Assembly: GCA_031278605.1 (NCBI GenBank)
Contig: JAITKB010000008.1
Span: 1 to 46,525 of the forward strand
Length of the DNA: 46,525 bases
Source: Tannerellaceae bacterium
Lineage (GTDB): Bacteria > Bacteroidota > Bacteroidia > Bacteroidales > Tannerellaceae
Direction: 5' to 3'
Below the pieces are notes generated by a model. The model was not told the DNA's origin and ran no database searches. It saw nothing but the letters and a program-made list of their open reading frames with translations. Both the position numbers and the translations under genes were made by a program. This document shows, in pieces, positions 16,659 to 23,727 of the stretch (the first letter of the stretch is position 1; every line of letters begins with the position of its first letter).

Positions 16659-17585
16659 TCAGGCTTTTCCCTTCTCCCGTTCTACGTCTTCCCTGCTCTT
16701 GCTCCGAGTTACCAGGTATACGCCAACAAAAACAAGGGCGGCCGACAAGAGTTTGTTCACGCTGAAGCTGTCTTGACCTATCAGTACGGCAAGCAAAGAA
16801 GCTACAATGGGCTGGATATAATTATACATGCTGACGGTGGTAGGACGTAAGCGTTTCAAGGACATGGGTATCAGCAGATAGGGAATGAAGGTGGCGAACA
16901 TAAGAACGTAGAAAATGGCTCCCAACTCCGTCCAGTCCAATGCCTCTCGGTGAAAAGCCGGAGCAGCCGGCAAATGCCGGTAGATGAAGGGGAACAAGAT
17001 GACGGCCGAAAAGAAAAACATCCACTTCATAATCGTAACAGCCGAGTAACGCCGGCTCAACGGTCTGGACAATACGACATAAACGGAGTAAAGCAGGTTA
17101 CTGACCACAATCCGCAGATTGCCGGCCAATCCGCTATTCCGGCTAACAGACGGACTTGCCGAAAGAATCAGCATGACAGCGCCGGTCACTCCCAGCAAAA
17201 CGCCGAAGATCTTCTGCCCCGTAATCGGCTCCTTCAGGATAAGAGCCGCCAACAGCATGACATAGATCGGCCCGGCGGTGGCGATAATAGATGCGTCAAT
17301 AGGCGATGTGAGGTTCAAGCCGGACATAAACAGGCTTTGGTTGAGCGCAATTCCACATAACGCACAAAGGAAAAGAAGCCCTAAATCTTTCAATGGAACT
17401 TTCTCGGATGGAACAAATAAAGATGTAATCCGGAACATAACACAACCGAACAACACACGCAGAAGCGTCAATGCTTCAGGTGTCAGGTGGGAGGGTATCA
17501 GGAATTTGGAAATGGAGATATTGACGGCAAAGAAAATATTCGCCACGAAAATAAGGACATGACCTTTTATCTTTTCATTACTCAT
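16659..17585 (-). CDS. EamA-type drug/metabolite transporter
   Basis: 308-residue inner-membrane protein with about ten hydrophobic helices arranged as two EamA repeats (first from HVLIFVANIFFAVNISISKF, second from LAGNLRIVVSNLLYSVYVVL). Members export amino acids, nucleosides or other metabolites; the substrate cannot be told from sequence. The C-terminus is short and charged (SKSREDVEREKGKA). It starts 16 bp after the argB stop on the same strand, so both may be one transcript, which makes an amino-acid related substrate conceivable but unproven. Confidence 0.88.
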   Translation of the reverse strand: MSNEKIKGHVLIFVANIFFAVNISISKFLIPSHLTPEALTLLRVLFGCVMFRITSLFVPSEKVPLKDLGLLFLCALCGIALNQSLFMSGLNLTSPIDASIIATAGPIYVMLLAALILKEPITGQKIFGVLLGVTGAVMLILSASPSVSRNSGLAGNLRIVVSNLLYSVYVVLSRPLSRRYSAVTIMKWMFFFSAVILFPFIYRHLPAAPAFHREALDWTELGAIFYVLMFATFIPYLLIPMSLKRLRPTTVSMYNYIQPIVASLLAVLIGQDSFSVNKLLSAALVFVGVYLVTRSKSREDVEREKGKA

Positions 17586-17601
17586 TACAACGGCGTATGA
17601 G

Positions 17602-18378
17602 TCATTCTTGCGGAAGTATCTGCGTGCCTGTTCCCCGGCGGATTTCGGACGCTTGGGTAATGATTACCTTTTCTACTCCGCTTTCGGCAGCCTCGAATGC
17701 ATTCTCCAACTTGGGTATCATACCTCCCCGAATGATGCCTTGCGCTACATATTGCTTGAAGGTGGCGTGGTTTAATCGGGAGATTACGCTTTGGTTGTCA
17801 TTCTCATCCAGCAATACACCTTTTTTTTCAAAGCAGTAAATCAGTGTCACTTTAAAATATCCGGTTAATGCTCCGGCAACTTTACCGGCAATTGTATCTG
17901 CGTTTGTATTGAGCAGGCGTCCTTGTTTATCGTGTGTAAGCGGCGCCAGGACGGGCACAATATTTTGTTGTATGAGCGAAACCAACGGCTCGGCATTTAC
18001 TTCTTTCACATCACCCACGAAGCCGTAGTCCACATTACCTACCGGACGTTTATCCGAGCGTATCAGGTTCATATCGGCCCCGGTAAGTCCCAAGGCATTT
18101 ACTCCCAGGGCTTGCAGGCCGGCCACGATTTGTTTGTTCACCAGTCCGCCGTAAACCATTGTGACAATCTTTAGCATTTCCTCGTCGGTAATTCTTCGTC
18201 CATCGACCATTTTGTTTTTCACTCCCAGGCGATCCGCCAGTTGCGTAGCCGAACGTCCTCCTCCATGCACCAGTACTTTATGCCCGTGTATCGCTACGAA
18301 ATCCTGAAGTAATTGTCGGAGTATCCTCTCCTCCTCCACAATTTTTCCGCCCACTTTAATGAAAGTCAGTTTATCCAT
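17602..18378 (-). CDS. argB: Acetylglutamate kinase
   Basis: Phosphorylates N-acyl-glutamate, second step of ornithine synthesis. Visible are FIKVGGKIVEEE with the nucleotide-binding lysine at the N-terminus, VLVHGGGRSATQLADRLG, NADTIAGKVAGAL and IRGGMIPKLENAFEA near the C-terminus. MDKLTF at 18378 is preferred because it matches relatives; another in-frame ATG is 6 bp upstream at 18384. Length about 258 residues is normal. It is separated by about 15 kb from argGCD. Relatives in Bacteroides fragilis prefer N-succinylglutamate, so the acyl group is uncertain. Confidence 0.95.
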   Translation of the reverse strand: MDKLTFIKVGGKIVEEERILRQLLQDFVAIHGHKVLVHGGGRSATQLADRLGVKNKMVDGRRITDEEMLKIVTMVYGGLVNKQIVAGLQALGVNALGLTGADMNLIRSDKRPVGNVDYGFVGDVKEVNAEPLVSLIQQNIVPVLAPLTHDKQGRLLNTNADTIAGKVAGALTGYFKVTLIYCFEKKGVLLDENDNQSVISRLNHATFKQYVAQGIIRGGMIPKLENAFEAAESGVEKVIITQASEIRRGTGTQILPQE

Positions 18379-18434
18379 ACCCAATTCAATTTACAATAAA
18401 TGGCTCCAAAGGTAGCTAAAAAAGAAAGATTTGT

Positions 18435-18442
18435 TACATTTG
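18435..18442 (+). promoter_or_regulatory. -7 element of the tRNA-Gly promoter
   Basis: TACATTTG fits TAnnTTTG and ends 10 bp before the first tRNA base, the expected distance to a start site at or just before the tRNA. No clear -33 box. Confidence 0.5.
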
Positions 18443-18452
18443 CATCCGGAAC

Positions 18453-18528
18453 GCGGTAGTAGCTCAGTTGGTAGAGCATCAGCTTCCCAAGCTGAGGGTC
18501 ACGAGTTCGAGCCTCGCCTACCGCTCCA
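18453..18528 (+). tRNA. tRNA-Gly, anticodon CCC, with encoded CCA
   Basis: 76 nt. Acceptor GCGGTAG pairs perfectly with CTACCGC. The D-arm is GCTC...GAGC. The anticodon stem TCAGC/GCTGA encloses the loop TTCCCAA, giving anticodon CCC for GGG glycine codons. The T-arm is ACGAGTTCGAGCCTCGC. Discriminator T is followed by CCA. A strong terminator follows 21 bp later. Confidence 0.96.
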
Positions 18529-18548
18529 GGTTACGGGAACTTTTTCAC

Positions 18549-18588
18549 AGGCTGTTACATTCGGAATTCGGATGTAACAGCCTTTTTT
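18549..18588 (+). terminator. Intrinsic terminator of tRNA-Gly
   Basis: AGGCTGTTACAT and its exact complement (12 bp) around an 11-nt loop that contains GGAATTC, followed by a T run (TTTTTT). The T run exists only on the plus-strand side. Confidence 0.92.
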
Positions 18589-18602
18589 GTGCGGTGTATC
18601 GG

Positions 18603-20273
18603 CTAGGGGTTGTTTGCTTTTATTTTCTTCCAATATTGGAAAATCGAACTCTTTACTTCTTTGTGTAATAGCAGGATGCCTACCAGGTTGGGGAGCGCCA
18701 TCAGGGCAATGGTGATGCCCGATAAGGTCCAGATAATGGTTGTGTCGGTAAAGGAGGCCAGGAAAAAAGCCACGATGTACAGCATGTGGTAGTAACGCAC
18801 GTATTTGCTCCCCCACAGGTAGGTGACCGCACGGTCGCCGTAGTACGACCAGGCGACCGAGGTGGTGAAGGCAAACAACAACAAAGCCATGGGTATGATG
18901 TATTTCCCCCAGTCGCCCAACAGGCCTTTTTTGAACGCCTCGGTGGAAAGAGGCGCCGAGTGAAGGAGGGATTTGCCGCTGAGGGATATCTTTTCACTCA
19001 TGGAGGCAGAGGCTATTCGTCCGTTGACGATGGGCAGTTCGCCGTCGAAGAGATTATTCCCGTCTTTTACCACGACGTCTTCGGCAAAGGAGCGTGCGTG
19101 CAGGATGGTTACATCGGCCGTGACGGGTTGGCCGGCGCGTATGGCGAGAGGGCCGGAATAGAGTGGGAGGGAGGATTTCTTGAGGATATGTGCCGAGACT
19201 TTGGCTTTGTCGGTTGGGTTTTGTTCGTTGTATTTGCCTTCCAGCACGACGAGGTCGGTTTGCTGGAAGCGGTTTTCGTATTTCTCTGTCCAGGCTCCGG
19301 AGGAGAGCAGCGTGAGGCCGGTAAAGAAGCAGATCACCAGGGTGTCGATGAAGGGTTCCAACAAGGCGACCATGCCCTCGGAGGCCGGTTCTTCCGTTCG
19401 GGCGGCGGCGTGGGCGATGGGCGCCGAGCCTTGTCCGGCTTCGTTGGAGAATAATCCGCGGTTCACGCCCCGGTTGAAGGCGAAGGCGAAGGTGGCGCCC
19501 AGGAATCCTCCCCCGGCGGCTGTTCCGCTGAATACGTCGCCGAAGATGGAGAGCAGGGAGGGGAGGATGTTCTGATAGTTGTATATCAGTACGCTGAATG
19601 CTCCCAGGACGTAGACCACGGACATGAACGGCACGAGGCGCTCGGATACTTTGGCGATGCGTTTGATGCCTCCGATGATAATCAGGGCCAAGACAACGGC
19701 CAGGGCTATGCCGGTGATGTAATGGGGTATGCCGAAGGAGGAGAAGATGGCGTTGGAGATGCTGTTGATTTGCGGCAGGCTACCCGTTCCGAAGGAGGAG
19801 AAGATCGTGGCGAGGGCAAAAAGGGCCGCCAGCCAGCGCATTTTCAGACGGTTTCGCATGTAATACATGGGTCCGCCGGAGATGGAGCCGTCTTGGGCTT
19901 TCTCGCGGTATTTGTGTGAGAGGGTGACTTCTACCATTTTGGTGGTCATCCCCACGAAGGCGGTTACGAGCATCCAGAAGACGGCCGAGGGACCTCCCAG
20001 GTGTATGGCCAGGGCGACGCCGGCGATATTTCCGGTGCCGACCGTACCTGAGAGGGCTGTGGAAAGCGCCTGGAAATGTGAGGTATCGCCCACGTGTTGG
20101 TCGCTGTCGTACTTGCCGCTCAGCACCTTGAAGGCGTGGCGGAAGAAACGTATCTGGGGGAGTTTCAGGTAAACGGTAAAGAAAAGGCCCGTGCCCAAAA
20201 GCAGAAAAACAAACCATTGCGATCCTCCGAAACAGGAGTCAATGCGTGTCAGGATGTCGTTTAATTGTTGCAT
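18603..20273 (-). CDS. Sodium:alanine/glycine symporter (AGCS family)
   Basis: 556-residue inner-membrane transporter that imports small neutral amino acids with sodium. AGCS hallmarks include LSGTVGTGNIAGVALAIHLG, SGGPMYYMRNRL, and FNRGVNRGLFSNEAGQGSAP. About eleven hydrophobic helices are visible. Between the late helices (roughly residues 325-435) there is a large soluble insertion (ENRFQQTDLVVLEGKYNEQN to KGLLGDWGKY) that classical AGCS proteins lack, but which I associate with Bacteroidota members. It is a single gene convergent with the tRNA. No obvious promoter was found upstream. Confidence 0.92.
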   Translation of the reverse strand: MQQLNDILTRIDSCFGGSQWFVFLLLGTGLFFTVYLKLPQIRFFRHAFKVLSGKYDSDQHVGDTSHFQALSTALSGTVGTGNIAGVALAIHLGGPSAVFWMLVTAFVGMTTKMVEVTLSHKYREKAQDGSISGGPMYYMRNRLKMRWLAALFALATIFSSFGTGSLPQINSISNAIFSSFGIPHYITGIALAVVLALIIIGGIKRIAKVSERLVPFMSVVYVLGAFSVLIYNYQNILPSLLSIFGDVFSGTAAGGGFLGATFAFAFNRGVNRGLFSNEAGQGSAPIAHAAARTEEPASEGMVALLEPFIDTLVICFFTGLTLLSSGAWTEKYENRFQQTDLVVLEGKYNEQNPTDKAKVSAHILKKSSLPLYSGPLAIRAGQPVTADVTILHARSFAEDVVVKDGNNLFDGELPIVNGRIASASMSEKISLSGKSLLHSAPLSTEAFKKGLLGDWGKYIIPMALLLFAFTTSVAWSYYGDRAVTYLWGSKYVRYYHMLYIVAFFLASFTDTTIIWTLSGITIALMALPNLVGILLLHKEVKSSIFQYWKKIKANNP

Positions 20274-20343
20274 AAGTAAGATAGTGTGTTAGGATGAATG
20301 ATTTAAAAGTGTGCGCAAGGTAAGAAAAAACGGCTGTTTTCCC

Positions 20344-20351
20344 TACATTTG
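20344..20351 (+). promoter_or_regulatory. -7 element upstream of yccF
   Basis: TACATTTG fits TAnnTTTG, 41 bp upstream of the start codon. No clear -33 box. Confidence 0.5.
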
Positions 20352-20392
20352 CCGGTATAAACAATGCGACAATCTCTTAATTTACACACGAT

Positions 20393-20761
20393 ATGAAACT
20401 ATTGGGAAACATCCTTTGGCTTATTTTCGGGGGGGTAATCGTTGCCCTGGAATATCTTTTGGCCGGTCTGCTGCTGATTGTAACGATTATTGGGATTCCT
20501 TTCGGCATCCAGGCGCTCAAGCTTTCTTTGCTGGCGCTCAGCCCTTTCGGGACGAAGGTGACCGACGGGGGGAGTTCCGGCGGTTGCCTTTCGGTGGGGA
20601 TGAATATCCTTTGGATCTTGATTGGCGGCCTTTGGATCAGCCTGACGCATCTCTTATTTGGCCTTTTGCTTTGCCTTACGATCCTTGGAATCCCCTTCGG
20701 CCTGCAACATTTCAAGATGGCGGGTTTGGCCCTTACGCCTTTCGGCAAAAAACTTTCTTAG
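20393..20761 (+). CDS. yccF: YccF domain inner-membrane protein
   Basis: 122 residues made of two similar halves, each a hydrophobic segment followed by the family motif: LLLIVTIIGIPFGIQALKLS near residue 26 and LLLCLTILGIPFGLQHFKMA near residue 91. YccF proteins (formerly DUF307) are small multi-span inner-membrane proteins of unknown function. A G7 run lies early in the gene. It is monocistronic: array B follows 75 bp after the stop. Confidence 0.88.
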   Translation: MKLLGNILWLIFGGVIVALEYLLAGLLLIVTIIGIPFGIQALKLSLLALSPFGTKVTDGGSSGGCLSVGMNILWILIGGLWISLTHLLFGLLLCLTILGIPFGLQHFKMAGLALTPFGKKLS

Positions 20762-20835
20762 CGGGTTCGCGCTTAGTGGCTGATGTTCAGCGACTTCTCT
20801 TCTCCCCCCCATTCCTTGTGCTATGCTTGTGAATC

Positions 20836-20981
20836 GGAGCCGAAGCTGGAGTGCACAGGAGCCGAAGCCGGAGTGCACAGGAGCTGAAGCCGGAGTGCAC
20901 AGGAGCAAAAGCTGGAGTGCACAGGAGCTGAAGCCGGAGTGCACTCCAGTTTTAGCTCCTGTGCACTCCAGCTTCGGCCCC
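20836..20981. repeat. Array B: 22-bp GTGCAC repeats with inverted end
   Basis: Six GTGCAC palindromes spaced exactly 22 bp (20851, 20873, 20895, 20917, 20939, 20961). Four direct units are GGAGTGCACAG plus a half such as GAGCTGAAGCC. At 20936-20947 the palindrome GGAGTGCACTCC reverses the orientation, and the following unit is inverted with the 22-bp phase kept. The left end (20836-20862) is complementary to the right end (20955-20981). It lies between convergent genes (yccF and the VanX-type gene), and a T5 run follows, so it could also stop transcription. The rest of this gap shows nothing else. Confidence 0.92.
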
Positions 20982-20986
20982 TGTTT

Positions 20987-21652
20987 TTACTCTATCAGAC
21001 GGTAATGTTGCCGGGCTTCTTCGCGGGAGCAGGCGTTGAAGTGCCACCACTCGTAGCGGATGGTGCGGAATCCGGCTTGCCGCATCACCCGGCGCAGCAA
21101 ACGGCGGTTGAGGAAGGCTTCACGGGAGATTTTGCCTGATTGCACCAGGTCTTCCTCGCGGTCCGTATGCGCTTCTTGGCCGAAATGGTCGAAGGGAGTG
21201 CCCATCGGGGGGGTCCTGCCGGAGGCGTCTACCAGGGTGACGTCCACGGCCATACCGTAATTATGCAGTCCTCCGCCTTTGGCCGGGTTGCTGACGTAGT
21301 TCGTCCGAGGCGTGCCCCGCACCAGGTTCCAGATGAGGCGCTGCACCGACATGGGACGCGCGGCGTCGTAGATCAAAAGCGAATAACCGGGGTGCGCTTC
21401 TTGCAGCAAACGTTGGGCTTTCAGTAGTTTGCGCGCCGCATCGGGGTGCAACCAGGCTCCGGTGATCCCCTCATAGAGGACTTTCCCCGTCACGTTGTGG
21501 GGCGTTGCATAGCAGAGACTTACACGCAAGGAGGTGTCCATGGCCGCAACATCCGCCAGACCCAGGGAGCCCAAGTAACGGTCGAGATGCTCCGCCTGTC
21601 CGTAGGCGGAAAGCGAAAAACCAAGCGCAAGCCAACACAGGAATTGTTTCAT
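20987..21652 (-). CDS. D-alanyl-D-alanine dipeptidase (VanX/DdpX-type, peptidase M15D)
   Basis: 221 residues with a signal peptide (MKQFLCWLALGFSLSAYGQA), so it acts in the periplasm. Zinc ligands expected at H130 and D137 (GLHNYGMAVD) and H204, with the catalytic base E201 (YEWWHF), in the VanX spacing. R99 in YDAARPMS is the usual transition-state arginine. The family cleaves D-Ala-D-Ala; in Gram-negatives this is thought to recycle peptidoglycan dipeptide rather than confer vancomycin resistance. It starts 16 bp before the window's murI in the opposite reading sense of transcription order: murI ends 15 bp upstream of its start, so the two are likely co-transcribed. Confidence 0.9.
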   Translation of the reverse strand: MKQFLCWLALGFSLSAYGQAEHLDRYLGSLGLADVAAMDTSLRVSLCYATPHNVTGKVLYEGITGAWLHPDAARKLLKAQRLLQEAHPGYSLLIYDAARPMSVQRLIWNLVRGTPRTNYVSNPAKGGGLHNYGMAVDVTLVDASGRTPPMGTPFDHFGQEAHTDREEDLVQSGKISREAFLNRRLLRRVMRQAGFRTIRYEWWHFNACSREEARQHYRLIE

Positions 21653-21667
21653 CCTCCCCCCCTTCGT

Positions 21668-22486
21668 TTAATGGATGCAGATGTGTTCTACTTCAATGGG
21701 TTGATGCAGAAAGGCAGAGGCCGCTTCGGCAAATTTATCCACCGACTCGGTGGTAAGGAAGCGTCGGGTGGCTTCCCGGGCAAGTCGTTCGTTTATTTCC
21801 GGATGGCGGTCAAGGTAATTCGCCAGGCTTTTCGCCACCCTTTCGCCCTGAGTCAACAGGGTGACGCCGGGGGGAAGCGCCGCCCGGATCTTATCCGTCA
21901 GGAGCGGATAGTGGGTGCATCCCAGGATCAGCGTATCAATGGCCGGGTCGGCAGCGAGGATATTCCGGATGTGTTTTTTCACAAAATAATCGGCGCCGGG
22001 CGAGGCAAATTCGTTGTTTTCCACCAGGGGAACCCACATGGGACAGGCCTCGCCGGTTACGGTAATATGCGGAAAAAGGCGGTTGATTTCCAAGGTATAG
22101 GATTCTGAAGCGATGGTGCCCGTGGTGGCAAGTACGCCCACGTGCTTGCTGCGGCTGACGCCGTCGATCGCTTCGACGGTGGGACGGATGACGCCCAATA
22201 CACGGAGGGAAGCATCGAGCAAGGGGAGGTCTTTCTGCTGGATGCTGCGCAGGGCTTTGGCCGAAGCGGTGTTGCAAGCCAGAATGATCAGCCGGCAGCC
22301 TTGGTCGAACAAGCTCATCACGGCTTGTCGCGTAAAGCGGTATACGACCTCAAAGGAGCGTGTCCCGTAGGGCGCTCTGGCGTTGTCGCCCAGGTAAATA
22401 TAGTTGTACTGCGGCAAGGCCTCCTGTATCCGGTGGAAGATGGTCAACCCGCCGTATCCGGAGTCAAATATCCCGATGGCATCCAT
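21668..22486 (-). CDS. murI: Glutamate racemase
   Basis: Makes D-glutamate for peptidoglycan. The ATG at 22486 gives MDAIGIFDSGYGGLTIF, the standard start; a longer frame to 22564 would cross a terminator hairpin. At 272 residues it has the paired catalytic cysteines C71 (ACNTASA) and C190 (LGCTHYPLL), with D8 in FDSG. It is last but one in the minus-strand run, downstream of the bamA-ompH cluster but separated from it by a terminator, and upstream of the D-Ala-D-Ala dipeptidase gene. Confidence 0.96.
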   Translation of the reverse strand: MDAIGIFDSGYGGLTIFHRIQEALPQYNYIYLGDNARAPYGTRSFEVVYRFTRQAVMSLFDQGCRLIILACNTASAKALRSIQQKDLPLLDASLRVLGVIRPTVEAIDGVSRSKHVGVLATTGTIASESYTLEINRLFPHITVTGEACPMWVPLVENNEFASPGADYFVKKHIRNILAADPAIDTLILGCTHYPLLTDKIRAALPPGVTLLTQGERVAKSLANYLDRHPEINERLAREATRRFLTTESVDKFAEAASAFLHQPIEVEHICIH

Positions 22487-22498
22487 AGAAACAAAAGC

Positions 22499-22528
22499 AG
22501 AGACCGCCCGGGTGTTCAGGCGGCCTCT
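22499..22528 (-). terminator. Intrinsic terminator after the ompH genes
   Basis: AGAGGCCGCC pairs with GGCGGTCTCT in the minus-strand RNA (one G-U), 10-nt loop, followed by GCTTTTGTTT. It separates the bamA-ompH transcript from murI. Confidence 0.75.
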
Positions 22529-22550
22529 GTTCTTTTCGGTTCTTATTGTT

Positions 22551-23054
22551 TTATTGCAATCCAAGTTTGGCTTTCACAAAAGGTGTAGCGTCTACGGCTT
22601 GGTTTCCCGTATAGAGGAACAGGGAGGGTTCCATGCTCACCACGTAGGTATAGCCTTTTTCGTCTCCTACCGCTTTGATGGCGTTTCTTATTTTATCCTG
22701 AACGGGTTGGTAGAGTTCCTGTTGTTTCTTCTGCATATCTTCCCGTGCGATGGGCACGAAGTTTTCCATCCGGGTACGCATGTCTTCGATTTCCTGCATT
22801 CTTCTCAGTTTGATGTTTTCCGTCAGGGAATCCTGTTGAGCGGCGAAGTCGGAATATTTCTTGGTGTATTCATCTTCCATTTGTTTCAGCTCTTTGGTGT
22901 ATTCCTCATTCAGATCTGCAATCTTCTTTTCTATGGCAGACATCTCAGGCATGGCCATGAAAATCTCCTGGATATTCACATGGGCAATCTTCAAATCCTG
23001 AGCAAACACACTCAGGGGAAGAAGCATGAACAATAATACAATAAGTTTCTTCAT
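22551..23054 (-). CDS. OmpH/Skp family periplasmic chaperone (second copy)
   Basis: 167 residues with signal peptide MKKLIVLLFMLLPLSVFAQ. The mature protein begins DLKIAHVNIQEIFMAMPE, the small beta body of Skp, followed by a long charged coiled coil (about residues 40-125, rich in Glu, Lys and Gln) and a return strand YTYVVSMEPSLFLYTG. Skp-type trimers hold unfolded outer-membrane proteins for delivery to BamA. The gene is paralogous to the one just upstream, and both follow bamA on the same strand. Confidence 0.9.
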   Translation of the reverse strand: MKKLIVLLFMLLPLSVFAQDLKIAHVNIQEIFMAMPEMSAIEKKIADLNEEYTKELKQMEDEYTKKYSDFAAQQDSLTENIKLRRMQEIEDMRTRMENFVPIAREDMQKKQQELYQPVQDKIRNAIKAVGDEKGYTYVVSMEPSLFLYTGNQAVDATPFVKAKLGLQ

Positions 23055-23075
23055 TTTTATTTGTTGTTTATTAAT

Positions 23076-23110
23076 AATCTGTGTGTAAATCTGTGTGTAA
23101 TCTGTGTCTA
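23076..23110. repeat. Short tandem repeat between the two ompH genes
   Basis: Three copies of AATCTGTGTGTA-like sequence starting at 23076, 23088 and 23099 (11-12 bp steps). Likely slippage; no function proposed. Confidence 0.6.
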
Positions 23111-23140
23111 TTTTACAGTAAAGCGCACAAATGTAAGGAT

Positions 23141-23656
23141 TTATTTTGAATATCCTAATTTCCGGAGGACTTCGTTGCTGATGTCAATCTTGGGCGATGC
23201 AAAGATGACGCTCATGGCCGAAGCCCGGTCTATCACCAACTGGTAATTGTTGGATTCCGAAATCTCTTTTACGGCGGTATAAATTTCATCCTGAATGGGT
23301 TTCATCAGGCTTTCCCGTTTCTTGTAAAGTTCTCCTTCGGCGCCAAAGTATTTCCGCTTGAGTTCCTGTGCGTCCTGTTCTTTTTGAACGATGGCTTCTT
23401 CGCGTTTCGTTTTCATTTCCGCCGAGAGGAAAACCAGGTCGCTTTGATAGGCTTTGTACATATTCTGCGCTTCCTGCTGAATGGCTTCCACTTCATTTTG
23501 CCATTGTTTGGAAACCTGGCTGAGCTGTTCGTTGGTCATCTCGTATGCGGGAATGTTCTTCAGGATGTATTCCATGTCAATCAAGGCGAATTTCTGTGCT
23601 ATCCCTGCCTGGAAGCAGAGCAGCATCACGCCACATAATGCAATAATCTTTTTCAT
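23141..23656 (-). CDS. OmpH/Skp family periplasmic chaperone (first copy)
   Basis: 171 residues from MKKIIALCGVMLLCFQAGIA (signal peptide); an in-frame ATG two codons upstream at 23662 is the alternative start. The mature part begins QKFALIDMEYILKNIPAYEM, then a long coiled coil (~50-125) and YQLVIDRASAMSVIFASPKI. Its fold and place after bamA predict the same chaperone role as the neighbouring copy, and the pair might form mixed or separate trimers. The 86-bp gap to the second copy contains three short AATCTGTGTGTA repeats. Confidence 0.9.
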   Translation of the reverse strand: MKKIIALCGVMLLCFQAGIAQKFALIDMEYILKNIPAYEMTNEQLSQVSKQWQNEVEAIQQEAQNMYKAYQSDLVFLSAEMKTKREEAIVQKEQDAQELKRKYFGAEGELYKKRESLMKPIQDEIYTAVKEISESNNYQLVIDRASAMSVIFASPKIDISNEVLRKLGYSK

Positions 23657-23727
23657 ACTCATTCTTTTTATATGTTTCTTATGACTGTGAATGTAATAGC
23701 AGGTTTATAGAATCCGCATAGGATTCA

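Noticed and set aside
18453-18528. tRNA as an integration site of a mobile element
   Set aside because: No integrase, no repeated tRNA 3' end and no break in gene content around it.
20836-20981. CRISPR array
   Set aside because: The spacing is only 22 bp with no unique spacers between repeats, orientation inverts inside the array, and no cas genes are near; the same holds for the other arrays.
20987-21652. Vancomycin resistance gene
   Set aside because: VanX-type dipeptidase alone, with signal peptide and no VanH/VanA ligase nearby, is better read as peptidoglycan dipeptide recycling.
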